Positions 52,532 to 60,783 of a stretch of DNA of 64,000 nt are shown here, piece by piece (position 1 is the first letter of the stretch; every line of letters begins with the position of its first letter). Source of the stretch: Cyclobacterium marinum DSM 745 (lineage in GTDB: Bacteria > Bacteroidota > Bacteroidia > Cytophagales > Cyclobacteriaceae); assembly GCF_000222485.1 (NCBI RefSeq), contig NC_015914.1, positions 124,001 to 188,000 of the forward strand, given 5' to 3'. The notes below the pieces were generated by a model. That model was not told the DNA's origin. It saw only the letters and a list, made by a program, of their open reading frames with translations, and did not search any database. The position numbers and the translations under genes are program-made.

Positions 52532-52843
52532 GACCTATTGTTTTTTGTTCAAGAAGTTAACTTATTTTAGGATATAAATCCTATCCCAAAGTCCATTGTA
52601 TAATTAAATTCAACTCATTCTACACTCACGGGAATTGTGAAATGACCGTCTTATATAATGTCATTTCACAAGCCCCGACGGGGCGTAATATCATAGCCAC
52701 GGGTGTTAGCCCGTGGCATGAAAATAGAGTTGTACTGATTTTGGCGGTATTGTTGCCTATTTTTTAGCAACAATACTGACAAAATCTCGATGGAATTAAG
52801 CAAAGGAATGTCCTTTAGCTAAATCTATGTTTAATCGATCTAA
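52532..52843. other. Intergenic gap within the SusCD operon, 312 bp
   Basis: No gene. It contains an imperfect mosaic of hairpins (see the element at 52635-52790). Since susD ends at 52844 and the enzyme genes start below 52531, any transcript spanning it is interrupted by these structures. Confidence 0.7.
52635..52790 (+). repeat. Palindromic element family 2, copy 2, inside SusCD operon
   Basis: The first stem is a perfect TTGTGAAATGAC (52635-52646) with GTCATTTCACAA (52660-52671). It is followed by CCCCG/CGGGG, GCCACGGG/CCCGTGGC and GATTTTGGCGGTATTGTTGC pairing with an imperfect arm GCAACAATACTGACAAAATC. The last three modules match 42672-42820 in opposite orientation. A stem of 12 bp directly downstream of susD could retain or attenuate transcripts. 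Confidence 0.8.
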
Positions 52844-54319
52844 TCAATAACCTTCATTTTGTTCCATTACCCCTGGAGCTGCCAATTGAATTTGCTCATA
52901 GGGTATTGGGAAATATTTCATGTATGCTTGTGCATTCAGATTTTGAATCACCGCCTGTTCAGTTGAAGGATTGTACTCACTTTCAAGTTGAGTCAAAGCT
53001 GTGGTAAATCTACCAGTACGTACCAGGTCAAACCACCTGTTGTTTTCGACGGCCAATTCAAGTCTTCTTTCCAATAACAGTTTGTCCATGAACAATTCCG
53101 GAGTGGCAATGTCTACCAAGGTATAATTATGGTCTGAATCCCCAAAAGCTCTTTCTCTGATGCTATTCAACTGTGCTAGTGCAGTTTCCTGATCACCTAA
53201 TTGGTACAGTGCTTCGGAATAAAGCAATACCATATCGGCCAATCTCAAAACAGGCAAATCCAGTCCTGAACTACTGATATTGTCGATTGGAATGATGAAT
53301 TTATTGAAGTAAGGAAACCAAAAAGGTTCATCATCAGGTGCAGAAGAGAAAGTTCGTTGCCATTCTGTGATGGTCACACTAAACCTAGAATCCCCAGGAT
53401 CATAAGCTTTATGCAAATCCCATGTTGGTCTTCCAACCCTGCTACCGTTATTGATAACGCCGTAAACGCCTGCAGTAGGTGCCAAGGCATAAGTTAGGGT
53501 ATGTCCATTGGTACCTTCCAAATAGGGTAAGGAAAAAATGGATTCAGCGTTTACCTCAGTTTCTATGCGAAATAGGTCCTTAAAATCAGGCAATAATTCA
53601 TAATCGTAATCTGCGAACAGCCTTTCCAATAAGGTTTTGGCATCGCTCCATTTTTCTTCATAAACTTTCACCTTAGCCATAAGTGCTATAGCTGCTGCTT
53701 TGGACACCCTTCCTTGTTCGGAGGTAGTAGGAAGCTTGGCAATGGCATCATTCAGGTCACTGGAAATTAATGCATAAATTTCTGTTTCAGTGGCTCTTGG
53801 AACCTGTCTGGATTCCTCCACCTCGATGATACTTGTCACTGCTGGCACACCTCCAAAAATCCTTACCAGATCAAAATAGAAGTAAGCTCTCAAAAATTTC
53901 GCTTCACCTATGTGTTTGTCTTTTAATTCAGTGCTATAATCTGTGGGCACTTCAATATTTTCCAGAACAGTATTGGCTCTAAAAATACCATTGTAAGTAT
54001 CCTTCCAAAAGACATTTAGTCTGGGATTTTCAGGGCTAACATCCAGCAATCCTATTTCTGCCATCCCTGGAGCGGTCGCAAAATAATAACCATACATATT
54101 GTCTGAAGGAATTTCCATCAATTCATAATCCGTTGGAAACCTTGATTGCAATCGATTGTAAATCCCCAAAACTGCCAGATCCAGGTCAGTCGAATTTTCA
54201 AAAGCATTGACATTGGTCAATAATGATTCTGGAATCGGATTGAGCAGATCATCATGACAGGAAGTAAAGCTTAGCAAAATCGCAAATGTGCTTAGTATAT
54301 TTAATTTGTAAGTTTTCAT
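52844..54319 (-). CDS. SusD/RagB-family outer membrane nutrient-binding lipoprotein
   Basis: A 491-residue lipoprotein (ILLSFTSCHDDLLNPIPES; Cys21). SusD-like architecture: N-terminal DLAVLGIYNRLQSRF, IGEAKFLRAYFYFDLVRIFGGVPAV (TPR-like helix), DLPVLRLADMVLLYSEALYQLG and a C-terminal KYFPIPYEQIQLAA. It binds ligand and caps the SusC barrel. It is 27 bp downstream of the SusC gene. Length is usual for the family. The glycan or other ligand is unknown. Confidence 0.94.
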   Translation of the reverse strand: MKTYKLNILSTFAILLSFTSCHDDLLNPIPESLLTNVNAFENSTDLDLAVLGIYNRLQSRFPTDYELMEIPSDNMYGYYFATAPGMAEIGLLDVSPENPRLNVFWKDTYNGIFRANTVLENIEVPTDYSTELKDKHIGEAKFLRAYFYFDLVRIFGGVPAVTSIIEVEESRQVPRATETEIYALISSDLNDAIAKLPTTSEQGRVSKAAAIALMAKVKVYEEKWSDAKTLLERLFADYDYELLPDFKDLFRIETEVNAESIFSLPYLEGTNGHTLTYALAPTAGVYGVINNGSRVGRPTWDLHKAYDPGDSRFSVTITEWQRTFSSAPDDEPFWFPYFNKFIIPIDNISSSGLDLPVLRLADMVLLYSEALYQLGDQETALAQLNSIRERAFGDSDHNYTLVDIATPELFMDKLLLERRLELAVENNRWFDLVRTGRFTTALTQLESEYNPSTEQAVIQNLNAQAYMKYFPIPYEQIQLAAPGVMEQNEGY

Positions 54320-54346
54320 TTTTCTGTTTTTTCGTGCCTATACCAA

Positions 54347-57300
54347 TCAAAAGCCAATGTTAAGTCCCAAGACAAATGTTCTATTCAAGGGTTCTGAACC
54401 GAGGTTTACCCCAGGGGTACTACTAATGCCTGAAACTTCTCCTCTTGTCGTCCCTTCGGGATTGTAGGCATGATTCCCTTTGTTCTTAATAACCAATGCG
54501 TTATTAACAGACCCATAGAATCTTAAACTTTTAATTCCTTTTCCTTCTGAGAAATCCGGAAAAGTATAACCTAAGTTTATGCTTCTCACATTAAAGTAGG
54601 AAGCATCCTCTAAGTAAAAGTCATTGTTGGTATTGTAGCCAAACAACTGACTTAGAGCTGCTGCTGGATTAGTACCATCACCAGGCTCTTCTTCAGACCA
54701 CCACTGGTTTTCTACCAAAGATCTTCTCATGGCGCCCAAAGTGTTGCCCTCGTAATATTGGTTTTCTGCATTGAACATTTTAGCTCCTAATGAAGCTTGC
54801 ATGAAAATACTTAGGTCAAATTGTTTCCAGTAAAATTCATTGGAAAAGCCCAATTGCATTTTAGGTTGAAAACTTCCTAAGACCATCTTGTCTTCAGGAT
54901 CAATTTCACCATCATTGTTCGTGTCCTGAAATATTGGGTTACCGGGTTTGGTTCCGGCTAGGCTTGGGGTTTGAGAAATCTGTTCCTCATTCTGAAAAAC
55001 ACCTATAGACTTGTAGCCATAATAAGAAAACATTGGTTCTCCTTCTCTCAATAGAAAGTCCATTGACCAATAAGTATTGATTCGCTCATCCACTTCTCCC
55101 AAGTCGGTCACTTCATTTTTATTCATGGAAAGGTTAAATGAAGAATTCCATTTGAACTCACCTACCAGATTCCTGGTATCGATCTCCACATCCAGCCCAC
55201 TGTTTCTTACTTCACCAACATTGTTTATAATACTACTAAACCCAGTAATGGCAGGAGTATTAACATTGTACAACATTCCCGTGGTTAGGTTGTCATAATA
55301 ATCCACATTCAGGTTAAACCTGTTTTGAAGAAAGCTTATTTCAAAACCAAAATCATAGCCTTTGGTTTTTTCCCATGAAAGCCTAGGGTTTGCCATGGAA
55401 TTCTGAACAATCCCATTTACCAACATATTATTAGGAGAATAACTTACAGATCCAACAGAACCTAGATACTGGAAATTCCCAATATTAAAATTCCCTGTAA
55501 CACCATAACTGGCTCTTAATTTAAACTCTGAAATATTTGGTATATTTTTTATAAACTCTTCTTCAGAAAGTCTCCATGCAGCTGAAAGGGAAGGGAAATT
55601 TCCCCATTTATTTTCAGGGCCAAATCTGGAACTACCATCTCGCCTGAAAGAACCTTCCAAGAGGTATTTGTCCTTGTAAGCGTAATTTACCCTAGCAAAA
55701 TAAGAAACCAAGCCCCATTCAGATTTAGACTGTGTAGTATTGGCAGGATTGATAATGGCATTGTTGAGGGTTTTTACCTTATCGTTGTTAAAAGAATTGG
55801 AAACGGCATACATCGCTAGGGATCTGGAGGTTGAATTTTGGTAAGAAGCACCAAGCAAACCACCTACATTGTGAACATCATTAAAGGTTTTGGTATAATT
55901 CAGCACATTCTCATTGACTAGATTTATACTTCTTGCATCCGAGACATTCCCATTGGTATTTACTCGAGTATCTCCTATCCCACCACTCCAATAATCATTG
56001 TTAGTGAAAGCGATATTTGTTCCTACAGAGGTTTTGAAGCTTAGTCCATCCATAAGGTTCAAATTGATAAAAGCCCTCCCGATATTTGTAAAAACGTTGG
56101 AATAATTCTCCGTTCCATAAAGGTAAACATAGGGACTAGCCTGTCCAGAGTGTCCGGTTGGAATGTAATCATAAGTACGAGGGTATTTCCCGTCAATGTA
56201 ATCAGGGCTGACAAAGGGTGGATATTTTACTAAGGAAACCATATTGGATCCTGCATACCTCGTTTTGGAATAGGAAGGGCTCAATTCCATACCCATGCTT
56301 ATCATCTCATTGATTTTCACATCAACATTCGCACGAAAACTATACTTTTTATAGCCGGAAGTTTTTAATACCCCTTCCTCATCCATATAAGTACCTGACA
56401 AATAATATTTGGTGTTTTCAGTACCACCAGAAAGGGAAATATTGTGGTTTTGGATGGTAGCAGTCTGAAGCACTTCATCCTGCCAAATGGTTTGAGGAAG
56501 TTCTTTGGTAAGTGGATTGACTTGGTAGGTCAAAGGTCTTCTTGGATCTCCCCAAATAGGAATGGAAGTATCTCCCCCAGCCCATGCAAATTCCCTGTTC
56601 TGGTATTTAGCCAAATAGCTATGCCATTCTTCTCCTGTCAACCAATCGTCATGAACAAGGGCATTGGAGATTCCAAAATAAGAGTTGATTTTTAACTCAG
56701 GTTTTTGGGTCGACCCTCTTTTTGTTGTAACCAATATCACTCCACCTGCACCTCTTGAACCATAAATAGCGGTCGAAGAAGCATCTTTTAACACCTCAAT
56801 GGATTCCACATCATTCATGTTCAATTGACCTAAGCTTCCTCCAGGAAAGCCATCGATGACAACCAAAGGGTCATTTCCCGCACTTATAGAACCAAGTCCA
56901 CGAACCCTAATATCAGGCGCGTCACCCGGCCGGTTACGGGTATTAGAAATATTAACCCCTGCCATTCTTCCTGCAAGGACATTTTCAAGCCTGCCAACCG
57001 GCAATTGGTCTAGGTTTTGGTTTTCTAATTTAGAAATAGATGAGGTAACAGAAGTTTTCTTCCTTGTTCCATAACCAATTACCACAACTTCATCCAGGTC
57101 TGATTGCTCTGGAACAAGGTTGATAGCAAAGGTCCGCCGATTGTTTACCGCTACCTCTTGGCTTTCAAAGCCTACGAAAGAGAATACTAAAACAGCACCT
57201 TCATCAGAAACATTTAAGTTAAAGGCACCGTCAATATCAGTGACTGTTCCAATATTTGTATTCTTGATTAGGATATTAACACCAGGAAGTGTTTCACCGC

Positions 57301-57454
57301 TCTCCACATCAGTGACTGTACCAGAGACGCTTCGTTGTTGTGCAAGGGTCATTGAGCCAAGCCCTGAACCCAGAAATAAGATCATTGTAAAAACCCCTAA
57401 ATAAAAAAGGCGGTTGATCTTGCTTAGGACGAAAAGGAATTTTTCCTTCCCCAT
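54347..57454 (-). CDS. SusC/RagA-family TonB-linked outer membrane transporter
   Basis: A 1035-residue receptor. Signal peptide to about residue 40 (LGSMTLAQQ), CarboxypepD_reg-like domain (VSGTVTDVESGETLPGVNILIKNTNIGT), the family signature DEVVVIGYGTRKK, a plug domain (RGLGSISAGNDPLVVIDGFPGG, ASSTAIYGSRGAGGVILVTTKRG) and a barrel with the EF-hand-like loop DTNNDGEIDPEDK. I use the ATG at 57454, since a TTG at 57478 adds eight unconserved residues. It is first of the ten-gene locus, 27 bp before susD. Confidence 0.94.
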   Translation of the reverse strand: MGKEKFLFVLSKINRLFYLGVFTMILFLGSGLGSMTLAQQRSVSGTVTDVESGETLPGVNILIKNTNIGTVTDIDGAFNLNVSDEGAVLVFSFVGFESQEVAVNNRRTFAINLVPEQSDLDEVVVIGYGTRKKTSVTSSISKLENQNLDQLPVGRLENVLAGRMAGVNISNTRNRPGDAPDIRVRGLGSISAGNDPLVVIDGFPGGSLGQLNMNDVESIEVLKDASSTAIYGSRGAGGVILVTTKRGSTQKPELKINSYFGISNALVHDDWLTGEEWHSYLAKYQNREFAWAGGDTSIPIWGDPRRPLTYQVNPLTKELPQTIWQDEVLQTATIQNHNISLSGGTENTKYYLSGTYMDEEGVLKTSGYKKYSFRANVDVKINEMISMGMELSPSYSKTRYAGSNMVSLVKYPPFVSPDYIDGKYPRTYDYIPTGHSGQASPYVYLYGTENYSNVFTNIGRAFINLNLMDGLSFKTSVGTNIAFTNNDYWSGGIGDTRVNTNGNVSDARSINLVNENVLNYTKTFNDVHNVGGLLGASYQNSTSRSLAMYAVSNSFNNDKVKTLNNAIINPANTTQSKSEWGLVSYFARVNYAYKDKYLLEGSFRRDGSSRFGPENKWGNFPSLSAAWRLSEEEFIKNIPNISEFKLRASYGVTGNFNIGNFQYLGSVGSVSYSPNNMLVNGIVQNSMANPRLSWEKTKGYDFGFEISFLQNRFNLNVDYYDNLTTGMLYNVNTPAITGFSSIINNVGEVRNSGLDVEIDTRNLVGEFKWNSSFNLSMNKNEVTDLGEVDERINTYWSMDFLLREGEPMFSYYGYKSIGVFQNEEQISQTPSLAGTKPGNPIFQDTNNDGEIDPEDKMVLGSFQPKMQLGFSNEFYWKQFDLSIFMQASLGAKMFNAENQYYEGNTLGAMRRSLVENQWWSEEEPGDGTNPAAALSQLFGYNTNNDFYLEDASYFNVRSINLGYTFPDFSEGKGIKSLRFYGSVNNALVIKNKGNHAYNPEGTTRGEVSGISSTPGVNLGSEPLNRTFVLGLNIGF

Positions 57455-57478
57455 TTTTCCATTGTATTTTTTTTCCAA

Positions 57479-58017
57479 AACTGATTGATTTAAGTGGTTA
57501 ATTATACTTATATAAAGATTTATTTGTTTTTGTAACCCAAATAATAATTATAATAAAAATTACAAAACTGGAATTAAATATGTCTAATTATATAATTAGA
57601 ACATTATTCATCTTTTCGGTTACGTTACCTTAAATCTATTAAATTTAATTCAAGTAACAAACAATTCTATAGAATTTTACTTAATTGAAGATTAAATAAA
57701 ATTTAACCTGTCAAAAATTATAAAAGATAACTTTTCAAAGTATAAAAATGATGAATGGAGTATTTCTAATGATTGAGCTTGAAAAATAAGGCTATATAAA
57801 AATGAATATCATTAAATGTCAGACTACACTTAAAATCAGCAATTTAACGTCCACCTTTAATCCAATTATTTTCTAGACTATGAATAACTCCATTGGTGAA
57901 CCAAGTAAAATGGTTAACTTGAGTAAAAGCCTGAATTCACATTTTACAAAAGTTTTTTTTTAGTCGTCTTCCAACCTTTTGCCGGGTTTTGGACTCTTTT
58001 ATACATACGGACGAAAA
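57479..58017. other. Divergent intergenic region, 539 bp
   Basis: AT-rich region between the SusC start and the sigma factor. Neither strand shows a clear TTTG/TAnnTTTG promoter, so I do not assign one. It presumably holds both promoters. No gene or repeat family member seen. Confidence 0.5.
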
Positions 58018-58548
58018 ATGAGTATACCTAAGCCAGATGCGACACTGATAAAAAAGATCAACCAAAATGATCGAAATGCTCAATTTCAGTTATTTGAAAT
58101 GACCAAAGGCATGTTGTACTCAACTTGCTTTAGAATAATCGGTGATGAGGAAGAGGCTCATGACATCTTACAAGAGGTATATGTAGAAGTTTTTCAAAAC
58201 ATTAGGAAACTTAAAAATCCTGAGGCCTTAATCTCATGGATGAAGACCATAGCCGTACGCAAGGCAATACACCATAGCAAAAAGAAAATCTATTTTGAAC
58301 CGGTAGAAAATCAGGAAATGGAGACCACCGAAGCATTCGATTCCTGGTTTGATGCAGAAATATTGGATCAAGCCATACTAAGTCTTCCTTCTGGGGCCAA
58401 GGCTGTTTTTCTACTCACGACAGTGGAAGGCTATTCGCATAAGGAAGCGGCAAAACTACTTAATATCACAGAGAGCACTTCAAAATCTCAGTTGCACTAT
58501 GCTAAATCCTTGTTAAAAAGTCGAATCACTAAGCTCCTAAAGGCATGA
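58018..58548 (+). CDS. RNA polymerase sigma factor, ECF type
   Basis: A 176-residue sigma-70-like factor. Region 2: FRIIGDEEEAHDILQEVYVEVFQNIRKLKNPEALISWMKTIAVRKA (about 36-80). Region 4: LSPSGAKAVFLLTT-like, EGYSHKEAAKLLNITESTSKSQLHYAKSLL at the C terminus. I use the ATG at 58018; a TTG 39 bases upstream adds 13 residues that look unrelated. It is followed immediately by an anti-sigma-like gene whose ATG overlaps the stop codon by four bases. Confidence 0.92.
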   Translation: MSIPKPDATLIKKINQNDRNAQFQLFEMTKGMLYSTCFRIIGDEEEAHDILQEVYVEVFQNIRKLKNPEALISWMKTIAVRKAIHHSKKKIYFEPVENQEMETTEAFDSWFDAEILDQAILSLPSGAKAVFLLTTVEGYSHKEAAKLLNITESTSKSQLHYAKSLLKSRITKLLKA

Positions 58549-59210
58549 AGACACATAACCCCAACCCAGAGCTTTGGAATAAGATTTTAGAAAGGAAAAC
58601 CTTCGACAAACAGCTGGAAGAAAATAGTCGAAAACTTCCCTTCAGGGAGCCTAATGCTGAGATCTGGGGACAGATTGAAAAAAGGCTTGAGGAACCGAAA
58701 AGGCCGGTAATCTGGTATTATTTAGGCGCTGCGGTCATTGCCATGTTCATGCTTTTTTCAGGCATTGCTTATTTCTTCCCCGCTAAGGTGGATGAAAAAA
58801 CACCTTTGCTTACAGAAAAAACAGCGTCCACTGCTCCCGAAAATTCAGCTGCAAGGAAATCTATGAATCCGCCGTCCAAGACCAGTGAAAAAATAACAAC
58901 GAATGAACTTCCTCCTTCAAAGGTAGCCATTTCTTCCACTTTGAAACGTGAGAAAATAGTACCCATAGAGGCCGAACCAATTGTATTGAGCCCATTCCAA
59001 ATAAAAAAAGAACACACCATTGCCAAAGCAAGTATCTACCGGCCTATGGCAGACAATATAAAAACTTACCATGAAGTGAAAATCACTTGGGAAGCAGAAA
59101 AACCAAAATCAAGCGGTTCTCCTTTTGGAAGAAAAGAAAAAATACAAGTAGAAAACGTCAATTACCCGACGGCAACAATTCAAGTTAAGTTCAATAAATC
59201 AAAAAACTAA
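58545..59210 (+). CDS. Putative anti-sigma factor (single-pass membrane)
   Basis: A 221-residue protein with a cytoplasmic N-terminal part (about 1-62), one transmembrane helix (VIWYYLGAAVIAMFMLFSGIAYFF, about 64-87) and a long low-complexity periplasmic tail. The start overlaps the sigma factor stop as ATGA, so expression is coupled. I cannot name its family; the topology and context suggest that it sequesters the preceding sigma factor. Confidence 0.72.
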   Translation: MKTHNPNPELWNKILERKTFDKQLEENSRKLPFREPNAEIWGQIEKRLEEPKRPVIWYYLGAAVIAMFMLFSGIAYFFPAKVDEKTPLLTEKTASTAPENSAARKSMNPPSKTSEKITTNELPPSKVAISSTLKREKIVPIEAEPIVLSPFQIKKEHTIAKASIYRPMADNIKTYHEVKITWEAEKPKSSGSPFGRKEKIQVENVNYPTATIQVKFNKSKN

Positions 59211-59229
59211 TATTCTAAATTCTCTCGTT

Positions 59230-59994
59230 ATGAAAAGATCAATTCAATTGTCTTTAATGGCATTGCTATGCGCAATCCAATTTGAAATCCTTGCTCAGGA
59301 AGTAGAAAACCAATTGCCTAAAAACACCCAAAACTGGATGGACGAAGATTGGCCGATTACTGATTCTTTGGCTTTTGAATTACCAAACCAAGGTAAACTC
59401 TTGATATTATTCAATGCCGAGGAGCACAATCCGGAGGATTTGACATTAAAATTCAAACCCATTCTAAAGAAGGCAACTGATTTCCCGGAATTTAAAACCA
59501 TTACTTACAGGTTGGCTGAAGCATTCCCTCAGACCAGTCTGGACAGGGTGCTTCTCAACATTGAAAAAAATTATGTCCCTTATGCAGACCGACTAGAGTT
59601 AACCTTTCCTGTAGGGCTAGATTATACGGGAGGCTATTTTACCCCCCAAATTGGGTTTAGGAGTAAAATATCCTGGAGAAAATTCGATATTGGAGCTTCG
59701 ATTACCAATTCCGTTTTTTTCCCGGAAAAGATTGAAAACAAAGTATCGGTCAATCACAATTGGTTTTTGAATGCCGAATTCAGTTGGGAACTATTCAACC
59801 CTAAATCCAATAATAAAAACATGATAGGGGTTGGCTATCTATTGAATGAAGAGAAAAGCCAGCTTTTTGACCAAACCACCATCAAAGCTTTCTACAGAAG
59901 GCAAGTCAGCCAGGTCATTTCCATACAAGTAGGATTAGTGGGGACGAACAATTTGAACACCTTCTATCCTACAATTGGTGTTCGGTTTTGGTGA
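59230..59994 (+). CDS. Exported protein of unknown function, outer-membrane-like
   Basis: A 254-residue protein with a signal peptide (LSLMALLCAIQFEILAQ). The C-terminal half is rich in alternating aromatic/hydrophobic strands (LTFPVGLDYTGGYFTPQIGF, FLNAEFSWELF, IGVGYLLNEE) and ends in IGVRFW, a terminal aromatic as in outer-membrane beta-barrels. I recognise no family. It begins 19 bp after the putative anti-sigma gene and is probably in its operon. Confidence 0.7.
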   Translation: MKRSIQLSLMALLCAIQFEILAQEVENQLPKNTQNWMDEDWPITDSLAFELPNQGKLLILFNAEEHNPEDLTLKFKPILKKATDFPEFKTITYRLAEAFPQTSLDRVLLNIEKNYVPYADRLELTFPVGLDYTGGYFTPQIGFRSKISWRKFDIGASITNSVFFPEKIENKVSVNHNWFLNAEFSWELFNPKSNNKNMIGVGYLLNEEKSQLFDQTTIKAFYRRQVSQVISIQVGLVGTNNLNTFYPTIGVRFW

Positions 59995-60783
59995 AAAATA
60001 ATCAAATCCCCTCCTAAATTTATAATAGGAGTGATATTTCTTCGAATGTATAAATCTAATAACTAAACAAAAAACTACAAACAATTAACCAACCCATACT
60101 ACAGTCACTTATAAGAAAGCGCCCTAAATGATTTGGTTAAAACCGGAGAAAAGTTTTTCAAATCTTTGAGTTTTAACCTCCCTAAGTTGAAGGTGAGAAC
60201 TACAACGAAATCCACTAATTTGAAATAACTTCATCATGTAATAATAGATCTATTACCCAATTTGGTTTACACAAACAGGTAATTTTCGACGCGTAGAAAA
60301 ACAGCATCCTATCTTTAGACCTACCTTTAAATATGACCATTAAAATAAGATAAAATGATATCGAAAACATTACTTCCCTCATTCTTAATGAATATTAATT
60401 AAATGACAATAATTTGAATCAGGCATAGTTTATTTTTATCCATCCAACTCTAAAAAACGCGGTTTTAAAGGCATTGAGATAAATTTTAAGTAATATTTTT
60501 TTTAAGAGAAAAAAATTTTTAATATGCAATAATGAAAAAGACAATAAAAAGGTAAAAATAAACGTTAAACCTGTCTTTTTCAATATTAAATGCATTATAT
60601 ACAATATAATATTTGTTTTTTATATCAATAATTACTCTAAACAAAACATTCAACCGTTCTTTCAAATAAATATTTAACCGTTCATCACCAAACTATTTGC
60701 CAATGAAATAAATAAAATTGCCCAAAACCCAATTATAAGTAAGGATTCCCATTTGAATCTAAAACAATTAACAATAATCCATT
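59995..60783. other. Intergenic region upstream of second SusC, 789 bp
   Basis: Very AT-rich. No gene is supported; a 61-codon minus-strand frame at 60419-60604 is a Phe/Leu/Lys-rich artefact of base composition. The promoter of the SusC gene should lie here but I could not locate it with confidence. Confidence 0.5.

Noticed and set aside
60419..60604. Small membrane protein on the minus strand
   Set aside because: Composition (Phe, Leu, Lys, Ile) follows AT-rich DNA and there is no supporting context.
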